Below, piece after piece: positions 25,501 to 37,687 of a stretch of 64,000 nt of DNA. The position numbers and the translations under genes were made by a program. How positions within the stretch are numbered: position 1 is the stretch's first letter; each line of letters starts with the position of its first letter. The notes beneath the pieces were generated by a model. The model was given only the letters and a program-made list of their open reading frames with translations. It searched no databases and was not told where the DNA came from. Origin of the DNA: JACVRW01 sp963733885 (GTDB lineage: Bacteria > Actinomycetota > Thermoleophilia > Solirubrobacterales > Thermoleophilaceae). Location of the stretch: positions 434,001 through 498,000 of the forward strand of contig CAVTES010000009.1 in assembly GCA_963733885.1 (NCBI GenBank), in the 5' to 3' direction.

Positions 25501-26581
25501 GAGCCTGCGGATTATCGTGCTCGAGGGAGACGAGACGGGCCAGGAGCTGCTCGAGCAGGCCCTGCGGGTGCTCGACCCCGGGGTCACGAAGGTCGAAGTG
25601 GAGCGCGAGCACTACGACCTGTCGCTCGAGAACCGCCGCCGCACGAACAACGAGGTGGTGACCGCCGCGGCGAAGGCCATGGCGGAGTCGCGCTTCGGCC
25701 TCAAGGCCGCAACGATCACCCCCGAGGGCGCCGACGACGTGGGCAGCCCCAACCGCATCCTGCGCGAGGCGATCGACGGCAAGGTGATTATCCGCACAGG
25801 ACGGCGCATCCCCGGCGTCACTCCCGTGGCCGGGGTCCACTACCCGATCGCCGTGGTGCGGATGGCCGTGGGCGACGCCTACGGGGCCAAGCAGTGGCGC
25901 GAGCAGGAGGACGGGGACGAGATCGCATTCCGCACGGAGCGGATCTCGCGGAGCGTCTGCCGCGCCGTGTCCGAGTACAGCTTCCGGACGGCGCAGCGCA
26001 TCCACGGGCGCGTGTACGGCGGCCCAAAGTGGACCGTCAGCCCGGTCTACGAGGGCATGCTCAAGGAGGAGATGGACGCGGCGTCGGACCGCTACCCCGA
26101 GGTGCCCTACTCCCCCGTGCTGATCGACGCCACCTACGCGGGGCTGATCTCGGGCGCGGCCGACGCGCCGCTCGTGATCCCCGCCCTCAACCGCGACGGG
26201 GACTGCCTCTCCGATCTGGTGATGCCGCTGTTCGGCTCGATCGCGGGGGCCGAGTCGGTGCTGCTGGCCTTCGACGAGGACTACGAGCCGCGCGCGGTGA
26301 TGGCGGAGGCGCCGCACGGCACCGCGCCGGCGCTGAAGGGCAAGGACATCGCCAACCCGATGGCGATGATCCTGGCCGTCGCGGCGCTGCTCCACTACGC
26401 CGGGGAGCTCGGCCATGAAGGCGCCGACACGGCGTCGCGCGCGGTCTACGAGTCGGTGCTGGAGGCCACGGCCACGGGCGTCCGGACGCCCGACCTGGGC
26501 GGCCACGCGAGCACGTCCGAGTTCACCACCGAGGTGATCGGCAGGGTGCGCACGAAGATCGACATCTGGGCCTCGCTCTAA
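25499..26581 (+). CDS. Isocitrate/isopropylmalate dehydrogenase family protein
   Basis: This 360-residue beta-decarboxylating dehydrogenase contains LEGDETGQEL at the N-terminus, the substrate block RTERISRSVCRAVSEYSF, GPKWTVSPVYEGML and a DGDCLSDLV metal motif followed by APHGTAPALKGKDIANP. A separate leuB lies at 46673, so this copy is more likely an NAD-dependent isocitrate or homoisocitrate-type dehydrogenase. The start ATG overlaps the start of the divergent zinc-cluster gene. It overlaps the DUF389 gene tail to tail by 4 bases. Confidence 0.88.
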   Translation: MSLRIIVLEGDETGQELLEQALRVLDPGVTKVEVEREHYDLSLENRRRTNNEVVTAAAKAMAESRFGLKAATITPEGADDVGSPNRILREAIDGKVIIRTGRRIPGVTPVAGVHYPIAVVRMAVGDAYGAKQWREQEDGDEIAFRTERISRSVCRAVSEYSFRTAQRIHGRVYGGPKWTVSPVYEGMLKEEMDAASDRYPEVPYSPVLIDATYAGLISGAADAPLVIPALNRDGDCLSDLVMPLFGSIAGAESVLLAFDEDYEPRAVMAEAPHGTAPALKGKDIANPMAMILAVAALLHYAGELGHEGADTASRAVYESVLEATATGVRTPDLGGHASTSEFTTEVIGRVRTKIDIWASL

Positions 26582-27606
26582 CGCTTTTTCTTGATCTCGT
26601 CCCAGCCGGGGACCTCGGTCGTGCCGCGCATGCTGCGGCCGAGCGGAAGCCCCGCCTCGGTGCGGATCGGGTCCATCAGGTGCTTGCGCCTGCGCATCAC
26701 GTAGTAGCGGCGCTGGACGAACAGGGTGAGCACTCCCGACGCCACAATCCCGGCCAGGTTGATGGCCAGCTGCAGCGCGGCGCCGCCGGCATCGCCCCAC
26801 TCGCCGTAGGCCGCGGCCACCCCGACGTTCGAGGCGGCAGGGATCGTGGTCACCGAGACGAGGACGCCCACGAGCGCGCCCGACTTTGCCGAGGTGAGCG
26901 ACAGCACGCCCGCCGAGCCTGCCACGAAGGCCACGAAGAAGCTGAGGAAGTCGGGGTCCGAGATGAACTCCGTGAAGGGGTGCTGGGCAGCCGTGAAGCT
27001 CTCCGGGAAGACGTCGACGCCGATGAATACGAGCGTCGTGATCAGCGCGATGACGATCCCGGCCGGGAAGCCGACCGCCAGCGCTAGCAGGGAGCGGCGC
27101 GCCAGCGGCGCCTGCTTGTTCACGAGCGCGACGCTGACCGCTGCGAGCGGGCCGAACTCCGGACCCACCACCATCGCGCCGACGATCAGGGTCGGCTGGT
27201 CGAGGATGATCCCGACCGCTGCGATCTGCATCGCGGCGATCATGAACAGGACGAAGCTGAACGAGAGCTCGGTCTGCTCGGAGGTGCGCGCCTCGACCTC
27301 CTCCCAGATGACGGCGTCGGACGGCAGGCCGGGCGCCGCCTTCTCCGCGGCCGTGGCGGCGTCCGAGATCGCGACGTCGATTTGCTCGATGGCAATCGAG
27401 CCCAGCCTGGGGATGTCCAGCTCCTTCAGGTCGCTGAGGATCACGCTGGCGTCCTCGCGGGCGACGTCGCAGAGGATCACGTCGCCCTTGGGCTTCCTGG
27501 AGGCGGCGTGGAGGTGCACCACGTTGATCACCGCGGGCGAGGCGCAGAGCAGGTCGAGGACCTTGTGTGCGGGCTCCTCGGGGGCGACGATCCTGAGATG
27601 GATCAT
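26578..27606 (-). CDS. DUF389 (TIGR00341-like) membrane protein
   Basis: This 342-residue protein has an N-terminal soluble domain with an ACT-like look (residues about 1-85) and then six or so hydrophobic helices with the DUF389 signatures ILDQPTLIVGAMVVGPEFGPLAA and VTTIPAASNVGVA. Function is unknown. The ATG at 27606 overlaps the thioesterase stop by 4 bases, so they are probably cotranscribed. Confidence 0.9.
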   Translation of the reverse strand: MIHLRIVAPEEPAHKVLDLLCASPAVINVVHLHAASRKPKGDVILCDVAREDASVILSDLKELDIPRLGSIAIEQIDVAISDAATAAEKAAPGLPSDAVIWEEVEARTSEQTELSFSFVLFMIAAMQIAAVGIILDQPTLIVGAMVVGPEFGPLAAVSVALVNKQAPLARRSLLALAVGFPAGIVIALITTLVFIGVDVFPESFTAAQHPFTEFISDPDFLSFFVAFVAGSAGVLSLTSAKSGALVGVLVSVTTIPAASNVGVAAAYGEWGDAGGAALQLAINLAGIVASGVLTLFVQRRYYVMRRRKHLMDPIRTEAGLPLGRSMRGTTEVPGWDEIKKKR

Positions 27607-28022
27607 GCCGGCACGGCGAAGCGCCGAAGCCCGCCGCGGACGTCGGCCGGGATCTCCCGCTTCTCGAAGCTGTCCGGGTCCACGAACACGTGCCTCAGCT
27701 CGCCCTCGGCGAGAAGCGCCCCGTCCTCCACGCGCTCGACCCGGAGGTCGGTCGTCATGGACGTCGTGCCGAGCCGGCTGATGGCCGCGACGACGTCGAT
27801 CTCGTCGTCAAACCGGGCGGAAACGCGGTAGCGGACGCTCGCCTCCGCGACCACGAGGTCGATGCCGAGCTGGGTGATCTCGCCGTACGGTCCCACGGCC
27901 TCGCGCCACAGCTCGGTCAGCAGATGGTCGAAGTACGCGAGGTAGTTCGGGTAGAACACCACGCCCTGGAGGTCGCACTCCGACCACCGGACGCGCAGGC
28001 GGTGGCGGAACGGCTCGGCCAT
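27603..28022 (-). CDS. 4HBT-type acyl-CoA thioesterase
   Basis: This 139-residue hotdog-fold protein carries the 4-hydroxybenzoyl-CoA thioesterase active-site block WSECDLQGVVFYPNYLAYF, in which the aspartate near residue 17 is the catalytic acid. It should hydrolyse an acyl-CoA; the acyl group is not predictable. ATG at 28022 gives the normal start; a longer frame is open upstream but lacks conserved residues. Confidence 0.9.
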   Translation of the reverse strand: MAEPFRHRLRVRWSECDLQGVVFYPNYLAYFDHLLTELWREAVGPYGEITQLGIDLVVAEASVRYRVSARFDDEIDVVAAISRLGTTSMTTDLRVERVEDGALLAEGELRHVFVDPDSFEKREIPADVRGGLRRFAVPA

Positions 28023-28048
28023 CCGGGCCAGCCTACCGCCGTGCTGGG

Positions 28049-28486
28049 TCATCCAAGCGCGGCGGCCATCCGGCGCAGGGCAGTCGCCCAGCCGGGGTCG
28101 TGACCCTCTCGCGCCTCGGTGCTGGCGCGGATGCGCGTCCACTCCCGCGCCTTGCGCAGGTCCATCTCGGCGTCCTCCGTGTAGAGGCCCAGCCAGCGCT
28201 CGGCGGTGGCGGCCGCCTCTCCGGGTCGCGGGGGAAGGCCTCCGTCGTGAGAGGGTCGATCAGGGCCCACACGTCGGCGTGGCGGTCGGCGCACGCCCTT
28301 GGGGTCGATGACCTTCCAGCCCCCGGCTGCGCGAAGGGATGCCATAGAGCCCCACGCGGCCGTCGCCGCGGCCAGCCGCTCCTCGATGTCCGCGGTGAGA
28401 GCGGCCGGATCCGTGTCCGGCCAGTAGCCCTCCCAGTGGCCCTCGAGGCGCTTGCAATGGAAGTTGCAGGAAATCGCAGCTTCCAT
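28049..28486 (-). CDS. Conserved-type hypothetical protein with a doubly frameshifted middle
   Basis: The 145-residue frame begins MEAAISCNFHCKRLEGHWEGYW and ends in helical sequence (AEMDLRKAREWTRIRAS). The middle (about bases 28215-28290) reads as low-quality R/P-rich sequence, whereas the neighbouring frame over the same bases gives a natural-looking stretch (CADRHADVWALIDPLTTE, then AFPRDPE). This suggests two compensating single-base changes, natural or from assembly. The product is not recognised. Confidence 0.6.
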   Translation of the reverse strand: MEAAISCNFHCKRLEGHWEGYWPDTDPAALTADIEERLAAATAAWGSMASLRAAGGWKVIDPKGVRRPPRRRVGPDRPSHDGGLPPRPGEAAATAERWLGLYTEDAEMDLRKAREWTRIRASTEAREGHDPGWATALRRMAAALG

Positions 28487-28514
28487 CCGGGGGCGAGCGT
28501 ACCTTCCCGAACGC

Positions 28515-28856
28515 ATGTTCCCTCAGCTCAGAGAGCGATTCGGCCCGGCGCTCGACCTCGTCGTCGAGTTTTCGACCCTCGGCGAATACCGCCTCGGCGC
28601 CGACGGCGCCGTATGGCCCGCGAGTGCCCTCGCCCCCGCTCCTGAGCGCGAGCCGCAGCTGGGAGGCGCCGGCGACCATCCCCTCGCCGCGCCGGCTGCG
28701 GTCCGCCGCATCGTCGCGGGCGGAGCGGCCGGCCACGTGCCGGTCGCGACCCCCGCGGCCAGGCGGCTGGCGCGCTCCCGCGGCCCGGGGGCTCCCACGC
28801 GCTCCCGCCGCCCCGGCGCGCCGGCGGTGCAGGAGCAGCTCTGCCTGGCCCTCTGA
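28515..28856 (+). CDS. Hypothetical protein
   Basis: This 113-residue frame starts with ATG at 28515, 28 bases from the divergent gene at 28486. The first 35 residues (FPQLRERFGPALDLVVEFSTLGEYRL in two parts) look like real protein; the rest is A/P/R-rich and low in complexity. I recognise no family. It may be a true short gene or a partly open frame caused by high GC. Confidence 0.4.
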   Translation: MFPQLRERFGPALDLVVEFSTLGEYRLGADGAVWPASALAPAPEREPQLGGAGDHPLAAPAAVRRIVAGGAAGHVPVATPAARRLARSRGPGAPTRSRRPGAPAVQEQLCLAL

Positions 28857-28883
28857 GGGCCTCTCAGCGCCGCTCCAGCTCTC

Positions 28884-29444
28884 TCAGCGCCGCTCGAGCT
28901 CCTTCCTCAGCCATTCGATCGGCGCCGGGTTCTTGCCCGCGGTGGAGCCGTCCAGCTCCACGAACCGGACGAACAGGTCGCGGTCGGGGATCCGCTCGAG
29001 CATGCGCCGAAGTCCCTGCTCGTCGACCCGGCCGGTCCGCTGAAGCTTCCGCCACAGCGCGTAGGGGCGGTCGTGCTGCTCGATCGTCGCCAGCAGCCGC
29101 TCGTCGTCCGTATACCGCTCGGCGAAGCGCCGGGCGCGCATCGCGTGGTGGTTCTCGCCCACCTTGGGCAGCCAGTCGCGAACCCGGTACTTCATCGCGT
29201 CGTGCACGAGCGCGAGGAACCGCAGCTCGGCCCGCCGTGACCCGGTCTCGCCCCAGCGGTCGACCGTCTGGAGCAGGTCGGCCACGTGCGCCCAACGGAT
29301 CCCTCGGGGTGGCCGCGTCGCGGCCTCCCCCAGCGCGAGGCCCTCCTGGAGCTCAGGGTCCGCGATCAGCGTGCGCTCCAGCTCGTTCTCGGGCGCGAAG
29401 CCCGGAACGAGCTCGTCGACCCGGCTACTCGACCCGCTCGGCAA
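28884..29444 (-). CDS. HD-like hydrolase domain protein
   Basis: This 186-residue protein has helices with HVADLLQTVDRW, LALVHDAMKYRV (an HD pair near residue 81), HHAMRARRFAERY and ATIEQHDRPYALW, the usual spacing of HD phosphohydrolases. The substrate is unknown. No ATG is available; TTG at 29444 is used and lies inside the end of the upstream gene (20-base overlap). The C-terminal codons and stop sit in a 20-bp tandem duplication (28861-28900). Confidence 0.75.
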   Translation of the reverse strand: MPSGSSSRVDELVPGFAPENELERTLIADPELQEGLALGEAATRPPRGIRWAHVADLLQTVDRWGETGSRRAELRFLALVHDAMKYRVRDWLPKVGENHHAMRARRFAERYTDDERLLATIEQHDRPYALWRKLQRTGRVDEQGLRRMLERIPDRDLFVRFVELDGSTAGKNPAPIEWLRKELERR

Positions 29445-29823
29445 TCCAGCGGTCGCCCTCGCGGGCGAGGATCACGCGCGCCTCCCCGGCGGATCCGACC
29501 GCCATGAAGTGCGCCCGGTCCTCGCTGACGCCGGGCCGGTCGTCCACGAGCACGAGATGAAGGTCGTCGTACGTCCAGCCGGGCCGCGACTCGGCTACGG
29601 CCGCCCTGGCGACCTCCTCCATGGTGTCGCGATGCCAGCCCTTGTCCACCGCCCGTGCCTGCTCGAGCATCGAGTCGGCGGCCTCCACATGCTCGGCGAA
29701 GGTCGCGTCCTGCTGGCGCGAGCGCTTGACCACGGCGATCGCGCCCCCGATGACGAACACGACCACGAGGACCCCGAGCACGATGAGGATGATCCCGAGA
29801 GTGGATACGGCGAGCACGGACAC
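29425..29823 (-). CDS. Small membrane-anchored protein of unknown function
   Basis: This 132-residue protein has one strongly hydrophobic N-terminal helix (STLGIILIVLGVLVVVFVIG) followed by a basic stop-transfer KRSRQQ and a soluble domain of about 95 residues (ending VILAREGDRWIAERVE) that should be cytoplasmic or external depending on orientation. GTG at 29823 is the start. It is probably translated with the overlapping HD-like gene. No family is recognised. Confidence 0.75.
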   Translation of the reverse strand: MSVLAVSTLGIILIVLGVLVVVFVIGGAIAVVKRSRQQDATFAEHVEAADSMLEQARAVDKGWHRDTMEEVARAAVAESRPGWTYDDLHLVLVDDRPGVSEDRAHFMAVGSAGEARVILAREGDRWIAERVE

Positions 29824-29906
29824 GGCGCGCAGTGTAGGGGGCCGGCAGGCAGAAGGCGGTCCGCGCGACGGCAGCGGTCCCGCACGGCGGACGGCGCTCT
29901 ACGCCG

Positions 29907-29934
29907 AAGGGCCGCCCCGTGCGGGACGGCCCTT
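29907..29934 (-). terminator. Possible terminator after the rRNA operon
   Basis: On the minus strand, just after 5S, AAGGGCCG (29927-29934 read as its complement) pairs with CGGCCCTT across a 12-base loop. A T-run is lacking, so it is a weak call; the position is right for rRNA operon termination. Confidence 0.45.
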
Positions 29935-29942
29935 CCAATTCA

Positions 29943-30060
29943 AATCGGCGGCGACCTACTCTCCCAGGCCCTTGCGAGCCAAGTACCATCGGCGCTGAGG
30001 GGCTTAACTGCTCTGTTCGGAATGGGAAGAGGTGTCTCCCCCTCGCTATCACCACCGAAA
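29943..30060 (-). rRNA. rrf: 5S ribosomal RNA
   Basis: The minus strand carries the conserved 5S core (CCATTCCGAACAGAGCAGTT, GCGCCGATGGTACT, GGGAGAGTAGG). The ends pair as TCGGTGGTG with CGCCGCCGA. Boundaries are set by that terminal helix and may be off by a few bases. Confidence 0.95.
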
Positions 30061-30432
30061 CTGGTGAGACCGGGCGCGCCCAAGCGCAAGCCCCGCCCTC
30101 GGCGGACCTTGAAAACCGCACAGCTGGCCGCCCGACGGAGATCAAAAAATCCGTCAAGCCCTCGAACCATTAGTACCGGTCTGCTGAGCGCATCGCTGCA
30201 CTTACACATCCGGCCTATCACCTGGTGGTCTTCCAGGGGTCTTACTCCCTCAAGGGGATGGGAGAGCTCATCTCGAGGTCGGCTTCCCGCTTAGATGCCT
30301 TCAGCGGTTATCCGATCCGCACGTAGCTAACCAGCAGTGCCCTTGGCAGGACAACTGGTACACCAGAGGTGCGTTCATCCCGGTCCTCTCGTACTAGGGA
30401 CGACTCCTCTCAACTCTCCAACGCCCACGGCA

Positions 30433-30561
<129 letters not shown>

Positions 30562-30587
30562 GGCCGTCGATGTGGACTCTTGGGCCC

Positions 30588-30630
<43 letters not shown>

Positions 30631-30785
30631 CGGCGCTTCCACTTGCTACCGCCGGATCACTAAAGCCTGCTTTCGCACCTGCTCGACATGTCTGTCTCGC
30701 AGTCAAGCTCCCTTGTTGCTTTTGCACTCTACGTACGATTTCCAACCGTACTGAGGGAACCTTTGCGCGCCTCCGTTACATTTTG

Positions 30786-30819
<34 letters not shown>

Positions 30820-31099
30820 CACTGTTCACCGCCCGGATTCACGGCGCGGTGTTAGAAGCCCAAGACACCAAGGGTGGTATCTCAAGGGTGGCTCCACAGG
30901 GACCGCAGTCCCTGCTTCACAGCCTCCCACCTATCCTGAGCGAGGTGCCTCAGACTCCAATATCAGGTTGTAGTAAAGGTTCACGGGGTCTTTCCGTCTG
31001 GCCGCGGGTACTCGGCATCTTCACCGAGACTGCGATTTCACCGAGCCCCTCGTTGAGACAGCGCCCAACTCGTTACGCCATTCGTGCAGGTCGGAACTT

Positions 31100-31878
<779 letters not shown>

Positions 31879-32148
31879 CACTGTGTTACACCTCAGCATG
31901 AGCTGAGTGGCTGGGTCGTTTCGGTTCCGCCCAGCTCTCCACGTCGCCGTGGAGGTCGGACCATCTCATCGCCCGGACCGCGGGCGTCTGGCGTATGGCC
32001 TCTGAGGATTCCGGCCCCCCAACGCGGGCGGGCCGGTCTTTCCTGCTGATTGCCTGCACTGGTCGGATTGTTACCCGCACGTTGCGGGTACCGCCAGATA
32101 CTCAGGTGTCCCAGCATATAGCCAGATTTTGCAACCGCCCAACTGTTG
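31879..32148 (-). mobile_element. ORF-less group I intron at 23S position 1923 (E. coli numbering)
   Basis: The 270-base insert follows U1923 and ends in G before CCUAAGGUAGCG. The 5' exon AACCGU can pair with the internal guide GCGGUU 8 bases into the intron, giving P1 with the canonical U-G pair at the splice site. CCUCAGAGGCCAUACGCC and GAGAUGGUCCGACC resemble the conserved R and S core elements. The insertion site is the one cut by I-CeuI-type enzymes. No protein gene fits inside. Confidence 0.88.
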
Positions 32149-33607
32149 ACGGTTATAGTTACCGCCGCCGTTTACCGGGGCTTAGTTTCAAAGCTTCGCC
32201 GCCGAAGCGGCTAACCTCTCCACGTAACCTTCCGGCACCGGGCAGGCGTCAGCCCCTATACGTCGTCTTGCGACTTAGCAGAGACCTGTGTTTTTGGTAA
32301 ACAGTCGGTTGGGCCAATTAACTGCGGCCCCCTCAGGCTCCGCGAGCGGCGAACCGTCGCTTCACCCTACCGGGGCGCCCCTTCTCCCGAAGTTACGGGG
32401 CCATTTTGCCGAGTTCCTTAACGAGGGTTATCTCGATCACCTTAGTATTCTCTACTTGTCCACCTGTGTCGGTTTTGGTACGGGCACGAGCGTCCTGCCT
32501 AGAGGATTTTCTCGGAGGCATGGCTTCAGGGACTCGCCGGCCTTCCGGCCAGCTGGCATCGCACCTCACCGTAACGGGCTCCCGGATTTGCCTAGGAGCC
32601 CTGGCTACATGCTTACCCCCGCACAACCGTCGGCGGGGTTCCCTTAGCCTTCCTCGTCCCCCCATCGGTCATAACGGACGCGACGTGGTACGGGAATATC
32701 AACCCGTTGGCCATCGACTACGCCTTTCGGCCTCGCCTTAGGTCCCGACTGACCCTGAGCCGACGAACGTTGCTCAGGAAACCTTGGACAATCGGTGGAG
32801 GGGATTCTCACCCCTCTTTCGTTACTCACGCCGGCATTCTCACTTCTCAAGCCTCCACGGCTGGGTCACCCCGCCGCTTCACAAGCTTGAGAACGCTCTC
32901 CTACCGCGCCCGCGATCCCGCAGGATCACGCGCACCCGCAGCTTCGGTGGCTAGCTTGAGCCCCGTTACATTTTCCGCGCCCGAGCACTTGACCAGTGAG
33001 CTGTTACGCACTCTTTCAAGGATGGCTGCCTCTAAGCCAACCTCCTGGTTGTCTGAGCAATCGGACATCGTTTTCCACTTAGCTAGCACTTAGGGACCTT
33101 AGCTGGCGGTCTGGGCTGTTCCCCTTTTGCCTACGAAGTTTATCCCCCGCAGACTGACTCCCCGGGTACACCTAACGGTCTTCGGAGTTTGCCTGAAGTC
33201 GGTAACCTGGTAGGGCCCCTAGTCCAAGCAGTGCTCTACGGCCGCAAGGCATTGCCGGAGGCTATACCTAAATATATTTCGGAGAGAACCAGATATCTCC
33301 GGGCTTGATTAGCCTTTCACTCCGACCCACAGGTCATCCGCCCAGTTTTCAACCTAGGTCGGTTCGGCCCTCCACGGGGTCTTACCCCCGCTTCAGCCTG
33401 CCCATGGGTAGCTCGCCCGGTTTCGGGTCTACCGCCTCTGACTAAATCGCCCTATTCGGACTCGCTTTCGCTGCGGCTCCGCTCATCGCTTAACCTTGCC
33501 AGGGACGAGTAACTCGCCGGCTCGTTATGCAAAAAGCACGCCGTCACACCCGAAGGTGCTCCGACCGCTTGTAGGCACGCGGTTTCAGGTACTATTTCAC
33601 TCCCCTT

Positions 33608-33643
<36 letters not shown>

Positions 33644-34184
33644 CCGCTATCGGTCATCAGGGAGTACTTAGCCTTGGAGGGTGGTCCCCCCAGATTCGGA
33701 CCGCGTTTCACGGGTGCGGTCCTACTCAGGAACGAGCTCGAGAGGCCATCCGCTTTCGCCTACGGGACTGTTACCCCCTGTGGTGCCTGTGTTCCACGGG
33801 TCTTCGGCTAGCAGATGGCTTTGTGACTCCCGCCGAGCCATGCAGAGCTCGGAAAGCACGTCCTACAACCCCAATCAGGCAACGCCTGCACGCTTACACC
33901 TGGCTGGTTTGGGCTGATCCCCTTTCGCTCGCCACTACTCGGGGAGTCTCGGTTGATTTCCTTTCCTCGGGGTACTGAGATGTTTCAGTTCCCCCGCTTG
34001 CCTTCCTCGCGCCTATGTATTCAGCGCGGGATGACACCGCATTACCGGTGCCGGGTTTCCCCATTCGGGAATCCGCGGGTCAAAGGCTGTTCAGCACCTC
34101 ACCGCGGCTTATCGCAGCCGTCCACGCCCTTCCTCGACTCCTGATGCCAAGGCATCCACCGTGTGCCCTTACTATCTTGACGGT

Positions 34185-36056
<1,872 letters not shown>

Positions 36057-36344
36057 GTCTGGCGTGGTATCAGTCCGGCCGGCGCAGAGGAAGCTCCACC
36101 CCGCCCGGTTCCACTGTCAGATCATGAAGAGTTGTCAAGTCGTCGGTGCTCCGCGCACACTGGCGAAGCTCGACTTGACGGGTCTGTTCAGGCCCCGCCA
36201 GAAAGGCGGGGTCGAACCTGGGCGACCAAATCCCGCCCCGCAAGCAAAAGCTTGCGCTGCGGGGGTCGCGTGCACTGCTGAGTTTTCAAAGACCGTGCGC
36301 CCTCAGGGGTGGGGCCACCACCAGCGCATGAAGCGCGACGGAGC
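36057..36344 (-). other. rRNA operon leader
   Basis: The leader has a boxA-like GTCTTTGAAAAC followed by CTCAGCAGTGCAC (about 36270-36296), complementary to the 16S-23S spacer, which together make the 16S processing stem. A hairpin CGCAAGC-aaaa-GCTTGCG (near 36240) and CCCCGCC-tttct-GGCGGGG (near 36200) follow. No protein gene is seen. Confidence 0.7.
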
Positions 36345-36373
36345 AGTGTAGCACCGCCGAGGGGGTGCTCCAA
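36345..36373 (-). promoter_or_regulatory. rRNA operon promoter
   Basis: On the minus strand TTGGAG (36368-36373) and TACACT (36345-36350) are 17 bases apart, about 290 bases upstream of 16S and 18 bases after the tyrS stop. The geometry fits a housekeeping sigma promoter. Confidence 0.7.
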
Positions 36374-36390
36374 ACTTCCGCTCCCCCATT

Positions 36391-37563
36391 CTAGCGCCGT
36401 CGAAGCCGCTTGAAGCGCCGCTTTCCGAGCTGGATCACCGCCCCGTCGAGGCGCTCGGGCGGCAGCTCGAGCGCAGAGCCGTCGAGGGCCTCCCCGTCCA
36501 ACTTGACGCCCGCCTGCGAGAGCAGCCGGCGCGCCTCTGACCGCGACACCCCGAAGGCCTCCGCCAGCAGCGCCGGCAGGTGCACGGCTTCGCCGCCGTT
36601 CGGGAAGGCGTACTCCTCGATCTCGTCGGGCAGCTCGCGCCGCACGTGGAGCGTGTCGAACCGCTCCTGCGCCGCGTCCGCGGCCCCCGGCCCGTGGAAG
36701 CGGGCGGTCAGGGCATGGGCCATCGCGCGCTTCTGGTCGCGTGGCGGCAGCGCGGCATCGGGCGGCGAGTCGAGGAGCAGCGACCAGTAGACCGGCATCA
36801 CGTCGTCCGGCACCCGCATCAGCTTGCCGTAGATCTCCTCGGGCGGGTCGTCCACTGCCACGTAGTTGCCGAGCGACTTCGACATCTTCTGGACCCCGTC
36901 GATCCCCGGCAGGATCGGCATTGTGAGGATCGACTGGGGTTCGAGGCCGTAGGCCCTCTGTGTCTCGCGCGCGAAGAGGACGTTGAACTTCTGGTCGGTG
37001 GCGCCAAGCTCGACGTCGGCCTCGATGGCGACGGAGTCGTACCCCTGCAGCAGCGGGTACAGCAGCTCGAGGATCGTGATCGCCTCGCCCGAGGCATAGC
37101 GCTTGGCGAAGTCGTCGCGCTCGAGCAGCTGCGCGACCGTCGACGTGCGGGCCAGGCGGAACAGCGAATCCATCTGCATGTCGAGCCACTCGCCGTTGCG
37201 GCGCACCTCCGTCCGGTCGCGGTCCAGCACCGTGAAGGCCTGCCGCTCGTAGGTCTCGGCGTTGCGGTCGATCTCCGCCGGGTCGACGAGCGGACGCGTC
37301 ACGGAGCGCCCGCTCGGGTCCCCTACGCGCGCGGTGTAGTCCCCGATGATCAGCACCACCTGGTGGCCCAGGTCCTGGAACTCACGGAGCTTGCGCAGGA
37401 CGACGGTATGCCCGAGGTGGATGTCCGGCGCCGTCGGGTCAACCCCGAGCTTCACGCGCAGCGGCCGGCCCAGCCCGAGCTGCCGCTCGAGCTCCCCCTC
37501 CGGCAGGGCGTCCACGGCGTTGCGGGTGAGGAACCGGGCCGCCTCCGCCGGGGAGTCCGTCAT
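36391..37563 (-). CDS. tyrS: Tyrosyl-tRNA synthetase
   Basis: This 390-residue class I synthetase charges tRNA-Tyr. The ATP motif HLGH lies in DPTAPDIHLGHTVVL (about residue 50), and KMSKS lies in VQKMSKSLGN. A C-terminal S4 RNA-binding domain (LLSQAGVKLDGEAL) is present. The sequence is of the TyrZ subtype, with a shorter N-terminus than E. coli TyrS. ATG at 37563 is used; an upstream in-frame ATG adds 33 basic residues without conservation. The stop is 18 bases before the rRNA promoter. Confidence 0.95.
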   Translation of the reverse strand: MTDSPAEAARFLTRNAVDALPEGELERQLGLGRPLRVKLGVDPTAPDIHLGHTVVLRKLREFQDLGHQVVLIIGDYTARVGDPSGRSVTRPLVDPAEIDRNAETYERQAFTVLDRDRTEVRRNGEWLDMQMDSLFRLARTSTVAQLLERDDFAKRYASGEAITILELLYPLLQGYDSVAIEADVELGATDQKFNVLFARETQRAYGLEPQSILTMPILPGIDGVQKMSKSLGNYVAVDDPPEEIYGKLMRVPDDVMPVYWSLLLDSPPDAALPPRDQKRAMAHALTARFHGPGAADAAQERFDTLHVRRELPDEIEEYAFPNGGEAVHLPALLAEAFGVSRSEARRLLSQAGVKLDGEALDGSALELPPERLDGAVIQLGKRRFKRLRRR

Positions 37564-37687
37564 GGCGCCAATGCTAGACTGCCGCCCTCGCCGGGCGCCC
37601 GGCTCGATGCCGTCTGAGAGGGCGCCAAGACGCCGCCGAAGTGGCCGCACAAACGCGGTCAACCCTCACCACGGGGCGCTCAAAAGC

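Noticed and set aside
36180..36215. Possible tRNA fragment (GGTTCGACCCC) in the rRNA leader
   Set aside because: No acceptor, D or anticodon arm can be formed around it; the bases fold into a CCCCGCC/GGCGGGG leader hairpin instead.
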